NCBI GenBank assembly: GCA_028277405.1 | Contig: JANQGH010000100.1 | Span: 1-64,000 of the forward strand | DNA: 64,000 nucleotides | Reading direction: 5' to 3' | Origin: Alphaproteobacteria bacterium | GTDB lineage: Bacteria > Pseudomonadota > Alphaproteobacteria > DSM-16000 > Inquilinaceae | In this document: positions 16,980 through 26,485 of the stretch, in pieces | Position numbering within the stretch: position 1 is the stretch's first letter | Layout: each line of letters opens with the position of its first letter | Notes under the pieces: generated by a model | The model's database searches: none | What the model was told of the DNA's origin: nothing | The model's input: the letters and a program-made list of their open reading frames with translations, nothing else | Program-made: the position numbers and the translations under genes

Positions 16980-18005
16980 ATGCGCCACCGTCACGACCTA
17001 CCGACCGGAACCGTCCATCGGCTCTGGTGCGACAGCAAGCTTCTGGGCGCCAACATGCTGGGCGATCCGGCAAGGCGCGGCATAGATGTCTATGTGCCGG
17101 CGGGGCATGACGGGGCCGGGCTGCCGCTGCTCGTCGACCTGGTGGGCTTTACCGGCAGCGGGTACGGCCATACGAACTGGAAGAACTTCTCCGAAAACGT
17201 GCCCCAGCGGCTCGACCGCCTGATCGCCGACGACGAGATGCCGCCGGCCGTCGTCGCCTTCCCGGATTGTTTCACCCGGCTGGGCGGCAACCAGTACATC
17301 AACTCCGTCGCCATGGGTCCGTGGGAGGACTATCTGCTGCAAGAGGCCGTGCCGCTTGTCGAACGCGAGTTCGGCTGTGGCGGGCAGGATCGGCGCGGCG
17401 TGTTCGGTAAGAGCTCCGGCGGCTATGGCGCGATCGTGCATGCGCTCCGCCATGGCGGCACCTTCTGGGCCGCCGCGGCCTGCCATTCCGGCGATATGGG
17501 CTTTGAGTTGCTGTTTGCCGGCGACATGCCGAATACCGTGCGCGCCGTCGCCAAGCACGGCTCGATCGAGGCGTTCATGACGGCGTTCGAGGAAAACCAG
17601 AACCCGTCCGGCGACGACATTCACGCCCTGATGGTGCTGGCCATGGCGGCGACGTACGACCCCGACCCGGATGCCTTCCTGGGCATTCGCCTGCCGGTGA
17701 CCCTCGACACCTGCGAGTTCATCGCGGATCGCTGGGCCAATCATCTGGCCTGGGACCCGCTGACCATGGTCGACCGCCACGCCGACAATCTAAAGGCGCT
17801 GAAGGCCCTGTTCATCGATTGCGGCACGCGCGACCAGTACAATCTGCTCTACGGCGCACGGCGCATGCACCGAAAGTTGGACGAACTGGCGATCGACCAC
17901 GAATACCAGGAATTCGACGGCACCCATTCCAGCATCGATTACCGGATGGACGAGAGCCTGCCGTTCTTGGCCAAGGCCCTTACGCCCGACGCACCAGCAG
18001 GATAA
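16980..18005 (+). CDS. Alpha/beta-hydrolase esterase (esterase D/PHB depolymerase-like family)
   Basis: Protein of 341 residues from the ATG at 16980-16982 (MRHRHDLPTG). The nucleophile elbow GKSSGGYGA and a late GTHSSIDYR that supplies the catalytic histidine place it in the putative esterase family (PF00756-like); an acid residue would be in the LFIDCGTRDQYN strand. Substrate unknown. An overlapping longer frame opens at 16152, but its first part is only antisense-like noise over uppP. The 3' end overlaps a convergent small membrane-protein gene by 26 bases. Confidence 0.85.
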   Translation: MRHRHDLPTGTVHRLWCDSKLLGANMLGDPARRGIDVYVPAGHDGAGLPLLVDLVGFTGSGYGHTNWKNFSENVPQRLDRLIADDEMPPAVVAFPDCFTRLGGNQYINSVAMGPWEDYLLQEAVPLVEREFGCGGQDRRGVFGKSSGGYGAIVHALRHGGTFWAAAACHSGDMGFELLFAGDMPNTVRAVAKHGSIEAFMTAFEENQNPSGDDIHALMVLAMAATYDPDPDAFLGIRLPVTLDTCEFIADRWANHLAWDPLTMVDRHADNLKALKALFIDCGTRDQYNLLYGARRMHRKLDELAIDHEYQEFDGTHSSIDYRMDESLPFLAKALTPDAPAG

Positions 18006-18201
18006 ACGCCAGGCCGATCAGCCAGACCGCGACGATGATCCACACGCCCAAACCCAGAATGAAGCTGATCAGCCAGCCCAGGATGGGCACGGAGGTCAGC
18101 CCGATCGTCGTCATGATCCACGCGATCAGGCTGACGACGCCGTAGCCGCCCCAGCAAATCAGGCTCCAGATGGCCGCGATGCCCCAGCTTAACCCGCGCA
18201 T
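17980..18201 (-). CDS. Small two-helix membrane protein (73 residues)
   Basis: A very hydrophobic product with segments at about residues 5-32 and 38-68 (ILGWLISFILGLGVWIIVAVWLIGLAFILLV) and a short basic tail (VRRA). The start ATG follows the frame MRGLSWGIAAIW. No family is recognised. The gene overlaps the 3' end of the esterase gene on the opposite strand, so its last residues are constrained by both. Confidence 0.6.
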   Translation of the reverse strand: MRGLSWGIAAIWSLICWGGYGVVSLIAWIMTTIGLTSVPILGWLISFILGLGVWIIVAVWLIGLAFILLVRRA

Positions 18202-18228
18202 GCGTCGATCCCTCGTTCGCGCCGGCGC

Positions 18229-19215
18229 TTAGGCGCCCGACCCATTATCGGACGCCAAGCCGCTGGGCGCGTAACGCCCACCCACCCGGTACTTGTCCAG
18301 ATAGGTCGGCACGATCGTCTCGACCGGCGTCGCCTCGATGCCGAGATCGGCCAGGGTCTTGGCGTCTTCCGCAACCACATTGTCGGATTGCAGCAGCACC
18401 ACCTGGTCGCGGGTCAGCAGCGGCTTGGGCATCATGCTCAGAACCGAGCCCTGCAGCTTCGCGATCGACCAGGGCACCGAGATCAGGGCGCGTTTGCGCC
18501 GTGTTTCCTTCAGGATCAGGGCCATCAGCTCCTTGAAGCTGTAGACCTTCGGGCCGCCAAGTTCGAACGTCTGGCCTTCCGTTTTCGGATCGTCGAGACA
18601 GGCCATGACGGCGGCCGCCACGTCGCCGACATAGACCGGCTGGAACCGGGTCCTGCCGCCGCCGATCAGCGGCAGCGCCGGCGCGTAGCGCGACAGCCGC
18701 GCGAACAGGTTGAAGAACCCGTCCTCCGGCCCGAATACGATCGAGGGCCGCAGGATCGTCGCCTCGGGAAACGCCGCCAGCACGCCTTCCTCGGCCTCGG
18801 CCTTCGTCTTGGCGTATTTCGAGGGCGAGGTCCGCAAGGCGCCAACCGCGGAAACATGGATCATGCGGCCGACGCCCGCCTCTTTGGCCAGGCGCGCAAC
18901 GCGCGGCGCGCCCTCGGAATGGGCGGCGGCAAAGGTCTGGCGCCCGCGTTCGTACAGCAGGCCGACCAGGTTGATCACCATATCCGAGCCGGCGACCGAG
19001 GCAGCCACCGAGGCATCGTCACGGATGTTGCAGAAAATCGGCACGATCTGGCCAACGCCGCCCATCGGCCGCAGGAACAAGGCCCGGTCGGTATTGCGCA
19101 CGGCGACCCGCACGCGCCAGCCGCGCTGGGCCAGGTCATGCACGATGTAGCGGCCGATGAAGCCGGACCCTCCCACCACCGTCACGGTTTTCGGCACATC
19201 GGCGCGGTAGGCCAT
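18229..19215 (-). CDS. NAD(P)H-binding NDUFA9-like / atypical SDR protein
   Basis: Protein of 328 residues from the ATG at 19213-19215 (MAYRADVPKTV). It has a clear TVVGGSGFIGRYIV Rossmann motif, MVINLVGLLYE, MIHVSAVGA, SKYAKTKAEAEE (YxxxK equivalent) and RPSIVFGPEDGFFNLFA. This is the signature of the complex I NDUFA9 subunit-like family, common as a single gene in Alphaproteobacteria and thought to be associated with respiratory complex I. No complex I genes are adjacent here. Confidence 0.88.
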   Translation of the reverse strand: MAYRADVPKTVTVVGGSGFIGRYIVHDLAQRGWRVRVAVRNTDRALFLRPMGGVGQIVPIFCNIRDDASVAASVAGSDMVINLVGLLYERGRQTFAAAHSEGAPRVARLAKEAGVGRMIHVSAVGALRTSPSKYAKTKAEAEEGVLAAFPEATILRPSIVFGPEDGFFNLFARLSRYAPALPLIGGGRTRFQPVYVGDVAAAVMACLDDPKTEGQTFELGGPKVYSFKELMALILKETRRKRALISVPWSIAKLQGSVLSMMPKPLLTRDQVVLLQSDNVVAEDAKTLADLGIEATPVETIVPTYLDKYRVGGRYAPSGLASDNGSGA

Positions 19216-19415
19216 GGCAGATGCCCTCTTCGAATGGGTTGCCGATTGGCTAGGATCGGCGATTGCTTCGCCGCTTATATCGAAGCGCACGGCTTTTCGC
19301 CAGATGCCCGTCCCAGATACCCGTCGATGCGTGGCCTTTTGGCACCCCGCGCAACCGGTGCGGCGGTTGACAAGCCGGGGCCAGGTGAATACCTATCGTG
19401 CCCTTACGATGCGAA

Positions 19416-19502
19416 GCCCAGATGGCGGAATTGGTAGACGCGCAGGTTTCAGGTACCTGTGACCGCAAGGTCGTGGAAGTTCGAGTCTTCTTCTGGGCAC
19501 CA
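19416..19502 (+). tRNA. tRNA-Leu (anticodon CAG)
   Basis: An 87-base cloverleaf. The acceptor arms GCCCAGA (19416-19422) and TCTGGGC (19492-19498) pair perfectly and are followed by A and an encoded CCA (19500-19502). The D-loop has TTGGTAGACG, the anticodon stem CAGGT/ACCTG encloses TTCAGGT with anticodon CAG, the long variable arm (TGACCGCAAGGTCG) is as expected for a class II leucine tRNA, and GTTCGAGTC forms the T-arm. Confidence 0.96.
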
Positions 19503-19589
19503 TCCTCTTCGCAGCCGCACCCCCTTCAATACCCGCCTAAACCGGCGGGCGTTGCCTATTAAGGCGTTGGCACCAGAGGCGAGGGAAAA

Positions 19590-20225
19590 GTGGCAGCAGC
19601 GATGACCCAATCCGGTACGATCAACTTGCATGTCGGCGATCTGCCCGACGATCTGGATCTTGGCGCTGTCGTCGCCGTCGATACCGAGACGATGGGCCTG
19701 CGCCCCGGCCGCGACCGTTTGTGCGTGGTGCAGCTCTCGGCCGGCGACGGCACGGCCCATCTGGTGCAGTTGCCCCAGGACAGCTACGCCGCTCCAAATC
19801 TCGTCCGCCTCTTGGGCGATGCCGACCGGCTGAAGCTGTTTCATTTCGCCCGGTTCGACCTCGCGGTGCTGAAGGCCTATCTGGGCGTCGATTGCCGGCC
19901 GGTCTGGTGCACCAAGATCGCGTCGAAGCTGGTGCGCACCTTTACCGATCGGCACGGCCTGCGCGACCTTTGCCGGGACCTGATCGATGTCGACATCTCC
20001 AAACAACAGCAATCGTCCGATTGGGGCGCCGCGACGCTGACGCGCGAGCAAATGAGCTACGCCGCTGGCGACGTACTATATCTCCATCGGTTGAAAGAAC
20101 GCCTGGAAGAAATGCTTCAACGAGAGGGTCGGCTGGCTCTGGCCGAATCCTGCTTTGATTTCTTGCCGACGCGGGCCGCTTTAGACCTGGCAGGCTGGCC
20201 CGAAGAGGACATATTTGCCCACTAA
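19590..20225 (+). CDS. RNase D-like 3'-5' exonuclease (DEDD family)
   Basis: Protein of 211 residues containing only the exonuclease domain of RNase D, without the HRDC domain. Catalytic motifs are visible: VAVDTETMGL (ExoI DxE), FHFARFDLAVL (ExoII) and MSYAAGDVLYLHRL (ExoIII, Y-x3-D). It likely trims tRNA or other RNA 3' ends. GTG at 19590 is preceded by GAGGGA; an ATG at 19602 is an alternative. It lies shortly after a tRNA gene and 69 bases before kdsD. Confidence 0.9.
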   Translation: MAAAMTQSGTINLHVGDLPDDLDLGAVVAVDTETMGLRPGRDRLCVVQLSAGDGTAHLVQLPQDSYAAPNLVRLLGDADRLKLFHFARFDLAVLKAYLGVDCRPVWCTKIASKLVRTFTDRHGLRDLCRDLIDVDISKQQQSSDWGAATLTREQMSYAAGDVLYLHRLKERLEEMLQREGRLALAESCFDFLPTRAALDLAGWPEEDIFAH

Positions 20226-20294
20226 TTGGTCAAAGTTCGATAATCTAGCGGATCAAGACGCCGCCGCGACCGCGGTGGGCAAGAGGGTTTTCTA

Positions 20295-21290
20295 ATGGCC
20301 GTTGGCGCCACCAAAAAGCACGCGATCGAGAGCCACAGCGAAACAAGGCAGGCCGGGGTTGAGGTTCTGCAACTCGAGGCCGAAGCATTGCAAGCGGTGG
20401 CTTCGACGCTCGACGACACGTTCGAGGCGGCCGTCGAGGCCATCTACAACGCCAAGGGCCGCACGGTCGTCACCGGCCTCGGCAAAAGCGGTCTGGTCGG
20501 CCGCAAGATCGCGGCCACCTTGGCCTCGACGGGCACCCCGTCCCACTTCCTCCATGCCGCCGAAGCCAGCCATGGCGATTTGGGCATGATCGGGCGCGAC
20601 GATCTGGTGATCGCGCTGTCCAACTCCGGCACCACGTCGGAACTGGCCAACATCATCACCTTTGCCAAGCGCTTCGGCCAAACGCTGATCGCCGTCACCG
20701 GCCGGCCAGACAGCCCGCTGGGCGACCAGGCGGATATTGCGCTGAGGCTGCCGGACGTGGCGGAGGCCTGCCCGCTGAACCTGGCCCCGACCACATCGAC
20801 CGCGATGATGATGGCCTTGGGCGATGCCCTGGCGATCGCCTTGTTGCGCCGGCGCGGCTTCTCGTCGGAAGATTTCAGTGTCTTCCATCCCGGTGGCGCG
20901 CTGGCCGCCCGGCTGAAGCGGGTCGGCGACCTGATGCACTCGGGCGATACCATCCCGCTGGCCAAGCCCGACGACAAGGTCAGCGACGCGCTGTTGGAAA
21001 TGACGGCAAAGACATTCGGTGTCGTGGGCGTGGTCGATGATGCCGGCCGGTTGGTCGGTATCCTGACGGACGGCGATCTGCGGCGCCACATGGCGACAGA
21101 CCTGCTCAGCCGCACGGTTCGCGACGTCATGACCGCGAACCCCAGAACGATCGGGGCCGGCGCGCTGGCCCAGGAAGCCCTGCGGACGATGAACGACATC
21201 GGCATCACCAGCCTGTTCATCGTGGACACAAAGCAGCAGCCGATCGGCATTCTGCACATGCATGACTGCCTGAGAGCGGGCGTCGCGTGA
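20295..21290 (+). CDS. kdsD: Arabinose-5-phosphate isomerase KdsD (KpsF family)
   Basis: Protein of 331 residues. A sugar-isomerase (SIS) domain occupies about 45-180 (VVTGLGKSGLVGRKIAATLASTGTP, ALSNSGTTSEL), followed by two CBS domains (VGDLMHSGD onward and VRDVMTANPRTI onward). It converts ribulose 5-phosphate to arabinose 5-phosphate, the first step to Kdo of the LPS core. It overlaps lptC by four bases (GTGA), starting a run of envelope genes that read as one operon through lptB. Confidence 0.96.
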   Translation: MAVGATKKHAIESHSETRQAGVEVLQLEAEALQAVASTLDDTFEAAVEAIYNAKGRTVVTGLGKSGLVGRKIAATLASTGTPSHFLHAAEASHGDLGMIGRDDLVIALSNSGTTSELANIITFAKRFGQTLIAVTGRPDSPLGDQADIALRLPDVAEACPLNLAPTTSTAMMMALGDALAIALLRRRGFSSEDFSVFHPGGALAARLKRVGDLMHSGDTIPLAKPDDKVSDALLEMTAKTFGVVGVVDDAGRLVGILTDGDLRRHMATDLLSRTVRDVMTANPRTIGAGALAQEALRTMNDIGITSLFIVDTKQQPIGILHMHDCLRAGVA

Positions 21291-22009
21291 CCTCATCGCT
21301 GGAAACGCTGGACAATGCCGATGCCGGGCGCGGCGGATCCGCAGCCAAGAGGGCCGGCGAGAGGCTTTCCCGCTTCACGCCGCGCGCGCGCAAGGTCAGG
21401 GGCGGGCGCGGCCATTCCGTCCTCGTCGGCATCCTCAAGCTGCTGTTGCCGCTGCTGGCCGTGGTGCTGATCGGGCTGGTCATCATGTGGCCGACGATCG
21501 AGGAACAGGTCGAGGCCGGGTCCGGGCCGGACACGCCGGAATACCAGGCCAGCGGCGAGGCGCAGATCATCAATCCACGGTTCACGGGCCTGGACGACGA
21601 GGGCCGGCCGTTCGAGATCGAAGGCGATCTCGCCTATCAGGACATCAACGATCCCGAATTGATCGATCTCGACAATCTGCGCGGCACGATCACGTTGTCG
21701 GAGGGGGAAACGGCGCGCGTGGAATCGCAGTTCGGTCACTTCGACCGTACCAAAGGGCGGGTGGAGCTGCGTGGCAACGTCGTCGTCTCCCACGATCAGG
21801 GCGCGGTGTTCCGCACCGAGGAAATCATGGTCGACATCAACGCCAACGAGGTGTGGGGCGACCAGCCGGTCGAGGCCGTATCGGACGAGGCGACCGTGAA
21901 CGCGACCGGTTTTGAAGTGCAGGACGGCGGCGCCACGATTGTCTTTCGGGGGCCGGCCCGTATGGTGGTAGACCGCAGCGGCGCAGCGGCGCCGGCCACC
22001 GACAATTGA
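21287..22009 (+). CDS. lptC: LPS export protein LptC
   Basis: Protein of 240 residues from a GTG that overlaps the kdsD stop. A cytoplasmic basic segment precedes one transmembrane helix (VLVGILKLLLPLLAVVLIGLVIMW, about residues 44-68). The periplasmic part is beta-jellyroll-like (NPRFTGLDDEGRPFEIEGDLAYQD, GRVELRGNVVVSHDQG). LptC passes LPS from LptBFG to LptA. Its identity is from size, topology and position between kdsD and lptA; the family is weakly conserved. Confidence 0.9.
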   Translation: MTSSLETLDNADAGRGGSAAKRAGERLSRFTPRARKVRGGRGHSVLVGILKLLLPLLAVVLIGLVIMWPTIEEQVEAGSGPDTPEYQASGEAQIINPRFTGLDDEGRPFEIEGDLAYQDINDPELIDLDNLRGTITLSEGETARVESQFGHFDRTKGRVELRGNVVVSHDQGAVFRTEEIMVDINANEVWGDQPVEAVSDEATVNATGFEVQDGGATIVFRGPARMVVDRSGAAAPATDN

Positions 22010-22028
22010 TGCCCCGGGGGGCGCGAGC

Positions 22029-22838
22029 ATGAAGATGCGATCGACACTGTTCTGGCTCGCCGCTGGCGCTTGGCTGCTGGCCGCTCAGACGGCATCGGCC
22101 CAGCTGTTGAATCTGGAAACCGGCGACGGGCCGATCGAGATCGATGCCAGCGAGGCGCTGGAATGGCGCAGCGAGGACCAGCAATATGTCGCCCAGGGTG
22201 ACGCGCGCGTTCGCCAGGGCGAGAACGAGGTCCGGGCCGACACGCTGACGGCGGACTATCGCGACGATGCCGACGGCAACACGGAGATCTATCGCCTGAC
22301 CGCCGAGGGCAGCGTCGAAATCGACTCCGAACAGGCCAGGATTCGCGGCGATCGGGCGGTCTACAATCTCACGGACGAGACATTCGTCCTGACGGGCAGC
22401 AACATTCTGCTCGAGACCGACGAGGATCGCGTCACCGCCTCGGACCGGCTGGAATACAACCAGCGAACCGGCGTCGCCGTGGCCCGCGGCAATGCGACGG
22501 TGGAGCGCGAGGGCCAGCAGGTCCAGGCCGACACTATCACCGCCTATGTTGTAACCGGCGCGGACGGTGGGCAGGAGCTGGACCGCGTTCTGGCCCAAGG
22601 CAACGTCCGCGTTTCCAGCCCCGACGGCATCGCCACAGCGGAAGAGGGGGTCTACGACGCCGTCAACAATGTCGCGACCCTGTCCGGTTCGGTGCGCATC
22701 ACGCGCGGGGAAACCGTGCTGTCCGGCGACATGGCGGAGGTCAATCTGGATACCGGCGTCAGCCGGCTGTTGGCGCAATCCGACGGCCAGGGCCTGGTCG
22801 GCGGCGTCCTGGTCCCGGAAGACGCACCATCCGAATGA
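22029..22838 (+). CDS. lptA: LPS transport periplasmic protein LptA
   Basis: Protein of 269 residues with a signal peptide (cleavage likely after ASAQ near residue 25). The mature part is made of beta-strand repeats characteristic of the OstA/LptA family: YVAQGDARVRQGENEVRADTLTADY, AEGSVEIDSEQARIRGDRAVYN and ATLSGSVRITRGETVLSGDMAEVNLDTG. It forms the periplasmic LPS bridge to LptD. Longer than E. coli LptA, as is usual in Alphaproteobacteria. Overlaps lptB start (ATGA). Confidence 0.94.
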   Translation: MKMRSTLFWLAAGAWLLAAQTASAQLLNLETGDGPIEIDASEALEWRSEDQQYVAQGDARVRQGENEVRADTLTADYRDDADGNTEIYRLTAEGSVEIDSEQARIRGDRAVYNLTDETFVLTGSNILLETDEDRVTASDRLEYNQRTGVAVARGNATVEREGQQVQADTITAYVVTGADGGQELDRVLAQGNVRVSSPDGIATAEEGVYDAVNNVATLSGSVRITRGETVLSGDMAEVNLDTGVSRLLAQSDGQGLVGGVLVPEDAPSE

Positions 22839-23671
22839 CCATGTCGCAGGACGAGATCGGGCCGCCGGGGACGGTGGCTGACGCCGGCGCGGCCGCCGGG
22901 TCAGACGGCGCGTCGGACAGCGCAGCCAAACCGCGCCTGGTCAGCGAGAACAAGGGCCTGGTCGCCCACAATCTGGGTAAGCAGTACCGCAAGCGGCCCG
23001 TTTTGCGGGACGTTTCGCTGCGGTTGCAGCGGGGCGAGGCGGTCGGCCTGCTGGGCCCCAACGGGGCCGGCAAGACCACGTGCTTTTACATCGTCATGGG
23101 GCTGATCGCGGCCGATACCGGCACGATCGAGTTGGACGGGCAGGACCTGACCCATCTGCCGATGTACCGGCGGGCGCGGCTGGGCATCGGCTATCTGCCG
23201 CAAGAGGCCTCCATCTTTCGTGGCATGACGGTCGAGCAGAACATCCGCGCCGTCATCGAGGTGACCGAGCCGAACCGCGAGGCGCGGGATGTGATCCTGG
23301 ACGATTTGCTGGCCGAGTTCTCGTTGACCCATTTGCGCCGGGCGTCAGCCTTGGCGCTGTCCGGCGGTGAGCGGCGGCGTGTCGAAATCGCGCGGGCGCT
23401 GGCCTCGCACCCCCATTTCATGCTGTTGGACGAGCCGCTGGCCGGCATTGACCCGATCGCGGTGGGCGACATCCGCGACCTGGTTAGCCATTTGCGCGAT
23501 CGCGGCATCGGCGTCCTGATCACCGACCACAATGTGCGCGAGACTTTGGATATCGTCGACCGGGCCTATATCCTGCATGATGGTCGTGTTTTGATGGAAG
23601 GCCAGCCAAGCGACATCGTGGCGAACAAGGATGTGCGTCGCGTCTATCTTGGCGAGCGTTTCAGCCTTTAG
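22835..23671 (+). CDS. lptB: LPS export ABC transporter ATP-binding protein LptB
   Basis: Protein of 278 residues with an N-terminal Ala/Gly-rich extension of about 35 residues before the ABC domain. Walker A GPNGAGKTT, Q-loop YLPQEASIFR, signature LSGGERRRVEIA, Walker B FMLLDEPLAGIDP and switch histidine ITDHNVRETL are intact. It powers extraction of LPS from the inner membrane with LptFG. The order lptB-rpoN-hpf-ptsN downstream is widely conserved. Confidence 0.97.
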   Translation: MTMSQDEIGPPGTVADAGAAAGSDGASDSAAKPRLVSENKGLVAHNLGKQYRKRPVLRDVSLRLQRGEAVGLLGPNGAGKTTCFYIVMGLIAADTGTIELDGQDLTHLPMYRRARLGIGYLPQEASIFRGMTVEQNIRAVIEVTEPNREARDVILDDLLAEFSLTHLRRASALALSGGERRRVEIARALASHPHFMLLDEPLAGIDPIAVGDIRDLVSHLRDRGIGVLITDHNVRETLDIVDRAYILHDGRVLMEGQPSDIVANKDVRRVYLGERFSL

Positions 23672-23686
23672 GTCCCTCTTTGCCCC

Positions 23687-25210
23687 ATGGCCCTGACCCA
23701 GCGCCTCGATCTTCGCCAGTCTCAATCGCTGGTGATGACGCCGCAATTGCAGCAAGCCATCAAGCTGTTGCAATTGTCGAACATCGAGCTTGCGGCCTAT
23801 GTCGATAAGGAACTGGCGGAAAACCCCCTGCTTGAGCTTGCGGACGAGGAGGGGGGCGACGTTCCTGTCGCGCCGGAACAAGCGGTCCAGGCCGAGGCGC
23901 CGTTAGCACCGACCGACAAGGTCACCGATAACGCGAGCACAAGCGACGCCGCCGACCAGGCACTCGACCTCGATCAAGCCAACCTTTGGAACGCGGAAAA
24001 ACCGGCTGATGCCGCCGAGCCGGAAGCGGGCTGGCAGCTCGGCAGTTGGGGCGAGCCAGGTGGACAGGCACCACAAGACGCTCGCGGCGCCGATTGGGCC
24101 GATTGGGAGGACATCGCAAGCGCGTCGGAAAGCTTACGCGACCACCTGCTGCGCCAAGTTCAGACCGAGATCGAGGAAAGCGAAGCCCGCCTGATCGCAG
24201 GGTATCTGGTCGATTGCCTTGACGAGGCCGGCTATCTGGCCGTTTCGGTGGCCGAGGTCGCCTTGGCCCTGGGCACGACGACCAAACGGGTGGCGCACGC
24301 GCTGGAACAGTGCCAGCGCTTCGATCCGCCCGGCCTGTTCGCCCGGTCCTTGCGCGAATGCCTGGCCCTGCAGTTGGCGGAACGCAACCGGCTGGACCCG
24401 GCCATGGCGACGATGCTGGACCATCTCGATCTGTTGGCCCAGCGCAACCATGCCGTTCTCGGCCGGCTTTGCGGGCTGGACCGGTCGGACATCATCGACA
24501 TGGTCGGCGAAATCCGCGCGCTTGACCCCAAGCCGGCGGAGCGGTTCACCAGGAACGTGGCGCAAACGGTCGTGCCGGATGTCATTGTCACCGGCGATCG
24601 GGCCGGCGGTTGGGCCGTGCGGCTGAACCAGGAGACCTTGCCGCGCCTGTTGGTCAACCGCGACTACCACGCCGCCGTGCGCCGGTCGGCAAGAAGCGCG
24701 ACGGATCGCCATTATCTGAACGACCGGCTGGCCAGTGCGAACTGGCTGGTCAAGGCGCTGGACCAGCGCGCCACCACGATCCTGCGCGTCGCGACCGAAC
24801 TTGTCCGACAGCAAGGCGCGTTTCTCGACCACGGCATCGGCGGCCTGAAACCCCTGATTCTGCGAGACATTGCCGACGCGATCGACATGCACGAAAGCAC
24901 GATCAGCCGTGTCACCAGCAACAAATTCATCGCCACACCGCGTGGGGTTTTCGAACTTAAATACTTCTTCACCACGGCCTTGGCATCGACCGCCGGCGAT
25001 GGCGCGCACTCCGCCGAGACGGTGCGCCATCGCATAAAGTCGCTGATTGCGTCGGAAACGCCGGATGCGGTGTTGTCGGACGACCAGATCGCCGCCATGT
25101 TAGGTGAGGGAGGAATTGAAATAGCTCGCCGAACGGTGGCAAAATACCGCGAAGGCATGAGCATCCCGTCATCGACCCGAAGACGGCGTGAAAAAGCGCT
25201 GGGGCTGTGA
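23687..25210 (+). CDS. rpoN: RNA polymerase sigma-54 factor RpoN
   Basis: Protein of 507 residues. Region I is recognisable (LDLRQSQSLVMTPQLQQAIKLLQLSN), followed by an acidic region II, the core-binding part, the helix-turn-helix with IADAIDMHESTISRVTSNKFIATPRG, and the RpoN box ARRTVAKYREGMSIPSSTRRR at the C-terminus, which reads the -24 element. It directs enhancer-dependent transcription, including nitrogen control. It is 15 bases downstream of lptB. Confidence 0.97.
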   Translation: MALTQRLDLRQSQSLVMTPQLQQAIKLLQLSNIELAAYVDKELAENPLLELADEEGGDVPVAPEQAVQAEAPLAPTDKVTDNASTSDAADQALDLDQANLWNAEKPADAAEPEAGWQLGSWGEPGGQAPQDARGADWADWEDIASASESLRDHLLRQVQTEIEESEARLIAGYLVDCLDEAGYLAVSVAEVALALGTTTKRVAHALEQCQRFDPPGLFARSLRECLALQLAERNRLDPAMATMLDHLDLLAQRNHAVLGRLCGLDRSDIIDMVGEIRALDPKPAERFTRNVAQTVVPDVIVTGDRAGGWAVRLNQETLPRLLVNRDYHAAVRRSARSATDRHYLNDRLASANWLVKALDQRATTILRVATELVRQQGAFLDHGIGGLKPLILRDIADAIDMHESTISRVTSNKFIATPRGVFELKYFFTTALASTAGDGAHSAETVRHRIKSLIASETPDAVLSDDQIAAMLGEGGIEIARRTVAKYREGMSIPSSTRRRREKALGL

Positions 25211-25357
25211 TTTTCTAGCTTTATCAATGGGTTAAAAACAAGTCAGGACACAGGTTGACATTGGCCGCCCGCCGACCATATTTTCCGCGCCCTCTGCCGA
25301 ACATGACGCTATGATGTCAGCCTGGTTGGTCGGCGGCCCTGAGTTTCTGGACAGTCA

Positions 25358-25945
25358 ATGCAGCTAACCGTCAAAGGCAAACATATCGACGTGGGCGACG
25401 CCTTGCGCAGCCACGTTGAAGAAAGCCTTCAGTCAACCGCGACAAAATACTTCAACAACGCCGTCGATGCGTCCGTCGTATTTTCGCGGGAAAAACATTT
25501 GTTCCATGCCGACCTAAAGGTTCATGTCGGCAAGAACATCCAGATGCAGACCAACGGCGAGGCCGATGGTCCGTACGCCGCCTTCGACAAGGCGGCCGAC
25601 AAGATGGCCAAGCGGCTGCGCCGCTACAAGCGGCGGCTGATCGACCATCACAAGCATGGCCATGCCGAACCCGCGATCGAGGCCAGCGCCTTCGTGCTGC
25701 AAGCGGAGATCGACGAACGGCCCGATGGCCAAGAAGAGCCGGACCAACCGGTCGTTATCGCCGAGATGACCGAGCCAGTGGACACGCTGACGGTCAGCGA
25801 AGCCGTTATGCGCCTGGATCTGGGCGAACTGCCCGCGCTGATGTTCCGAAACCGCGCGCATGGCGGCCTGAACATGATCTATCGCCGACGGGACGGGAAT
25901 GTCGGCTGGGTCGACCCACGCGGAACCCGCGAAACCACTCGCTGA
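25358..25945 (+). CDS. hpf: Ribosome hibernation-promoting factor, long form
   Basis: Protein of 195 residues: an N-terminal HPF/YfiA domain (VGDALRSHVEESLQSTATKYFNNAVDASVVF, IQMQTNGEADGPYAAFDKAADKMAKRLRRYKRR) and the C-terminal dimerisation domain of the long form (TLTVSEAVMRLDLGELPALMFRNRAHGGLNMIYRRRDGNVGWVDP). It binds the 30S subunit and dimerises 70S ribosomes into inactive 100S particles in stationary phase. It lies in the conserved rpoN-hpf-ptsN order. Confidence 0.96.
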   Translation: MQLTVKGKHIDVGDALRSHVEESLQSTATKYFNNAVDASVVFSREKHLFHADLKVHVGKNIQMQTNGEADGPYAAFDKAADKMAKRLRRYKRRLIDHHKHGHAEPAIEASAFVLQAEIDERPDGQEEPDQPVVIAEMTEPVDTLTVSEAVMRLDLGELPALMFRNRAHGGLNMIYRRRDGNVGWVDPRGTRETTR

Positions 25946-25989
25946 TGTCGCGCGCGGCCGGTTTGGCCGCGGCGTAACAGGGGTATTGA

Positions 25990-26448
25990 ATGTTTGGACT
26001 TCTAACCGACAGTTCCGTGATCGTGGATATGCACGCCACCAGCAAAAAGCAGGCGTTGCAGGAGTTAGCCTCTAAAGCCTCCAAGATCACGGGCCAGCCG
26101 GAGCGGGTCATCTTCGACACGCTTCTTGAACGCGAACGCTTGGGCACGACCGGTGTCGGTCGGGGCATCGCCATTCCGCATGGCAAGCTGCCCGACCTGA
26201 ACAAGGTCTATGGCATCTTCGCGAAGCTGAGGGAGCCGGTCGATTTCGACTCCGTCGACGACCAGCCCGTCGACCTGATCTTTCTGTTGCTGGCCCCGAC
26301 GGAAGCCGGGGCCGACCACCTCAAGGCACTCGCCCGGGTGGCGCGCCTGCTGCGCAATGACGGCCTGTGCCGAAAGCTGCGCGGCTGCGACCACATCGAT
26401 GGCGTGCTGGCGCTCGTCAACGAAACGGCCGAAGCCCACGCCGCTTAA
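25990..26448 (+). CDS. ptsN: Nitrogen-regulatory PTS EIIA protein PtsN
   Basis: Protein of 152 residues, one EIIA-Ntr domain. The phosphorylated histidine is in GRGIAIPHGKLPDL (about residue 64). LLERERLGTTGVG and DLIFLLLAPTEAGADHLKALARVARLLRN are family blocks. It receives phosphate through PtsP and NPr and modulates potassium transport and nitrogen/carbon responses. It is the last gene of the rpoN block. Confidence 0.96.
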   Translation: MFGLLTDSSVIVDMHATSKKQALQELASKASKITGQPERVIFDTLLERERLGTTGVGRGIAIPHGKLPDLNKVYGIFAKLREPVDFDSVDDQPVDLIFLLLAPTEAGADHLKALARVARLLRNDGLCRKLRGCDHIDGVLALVNETAEAHAA

Positions 26449-26485
26449 GGCAGCGCGATCTCCATTCGCGCCGAAGCTGGTTTGG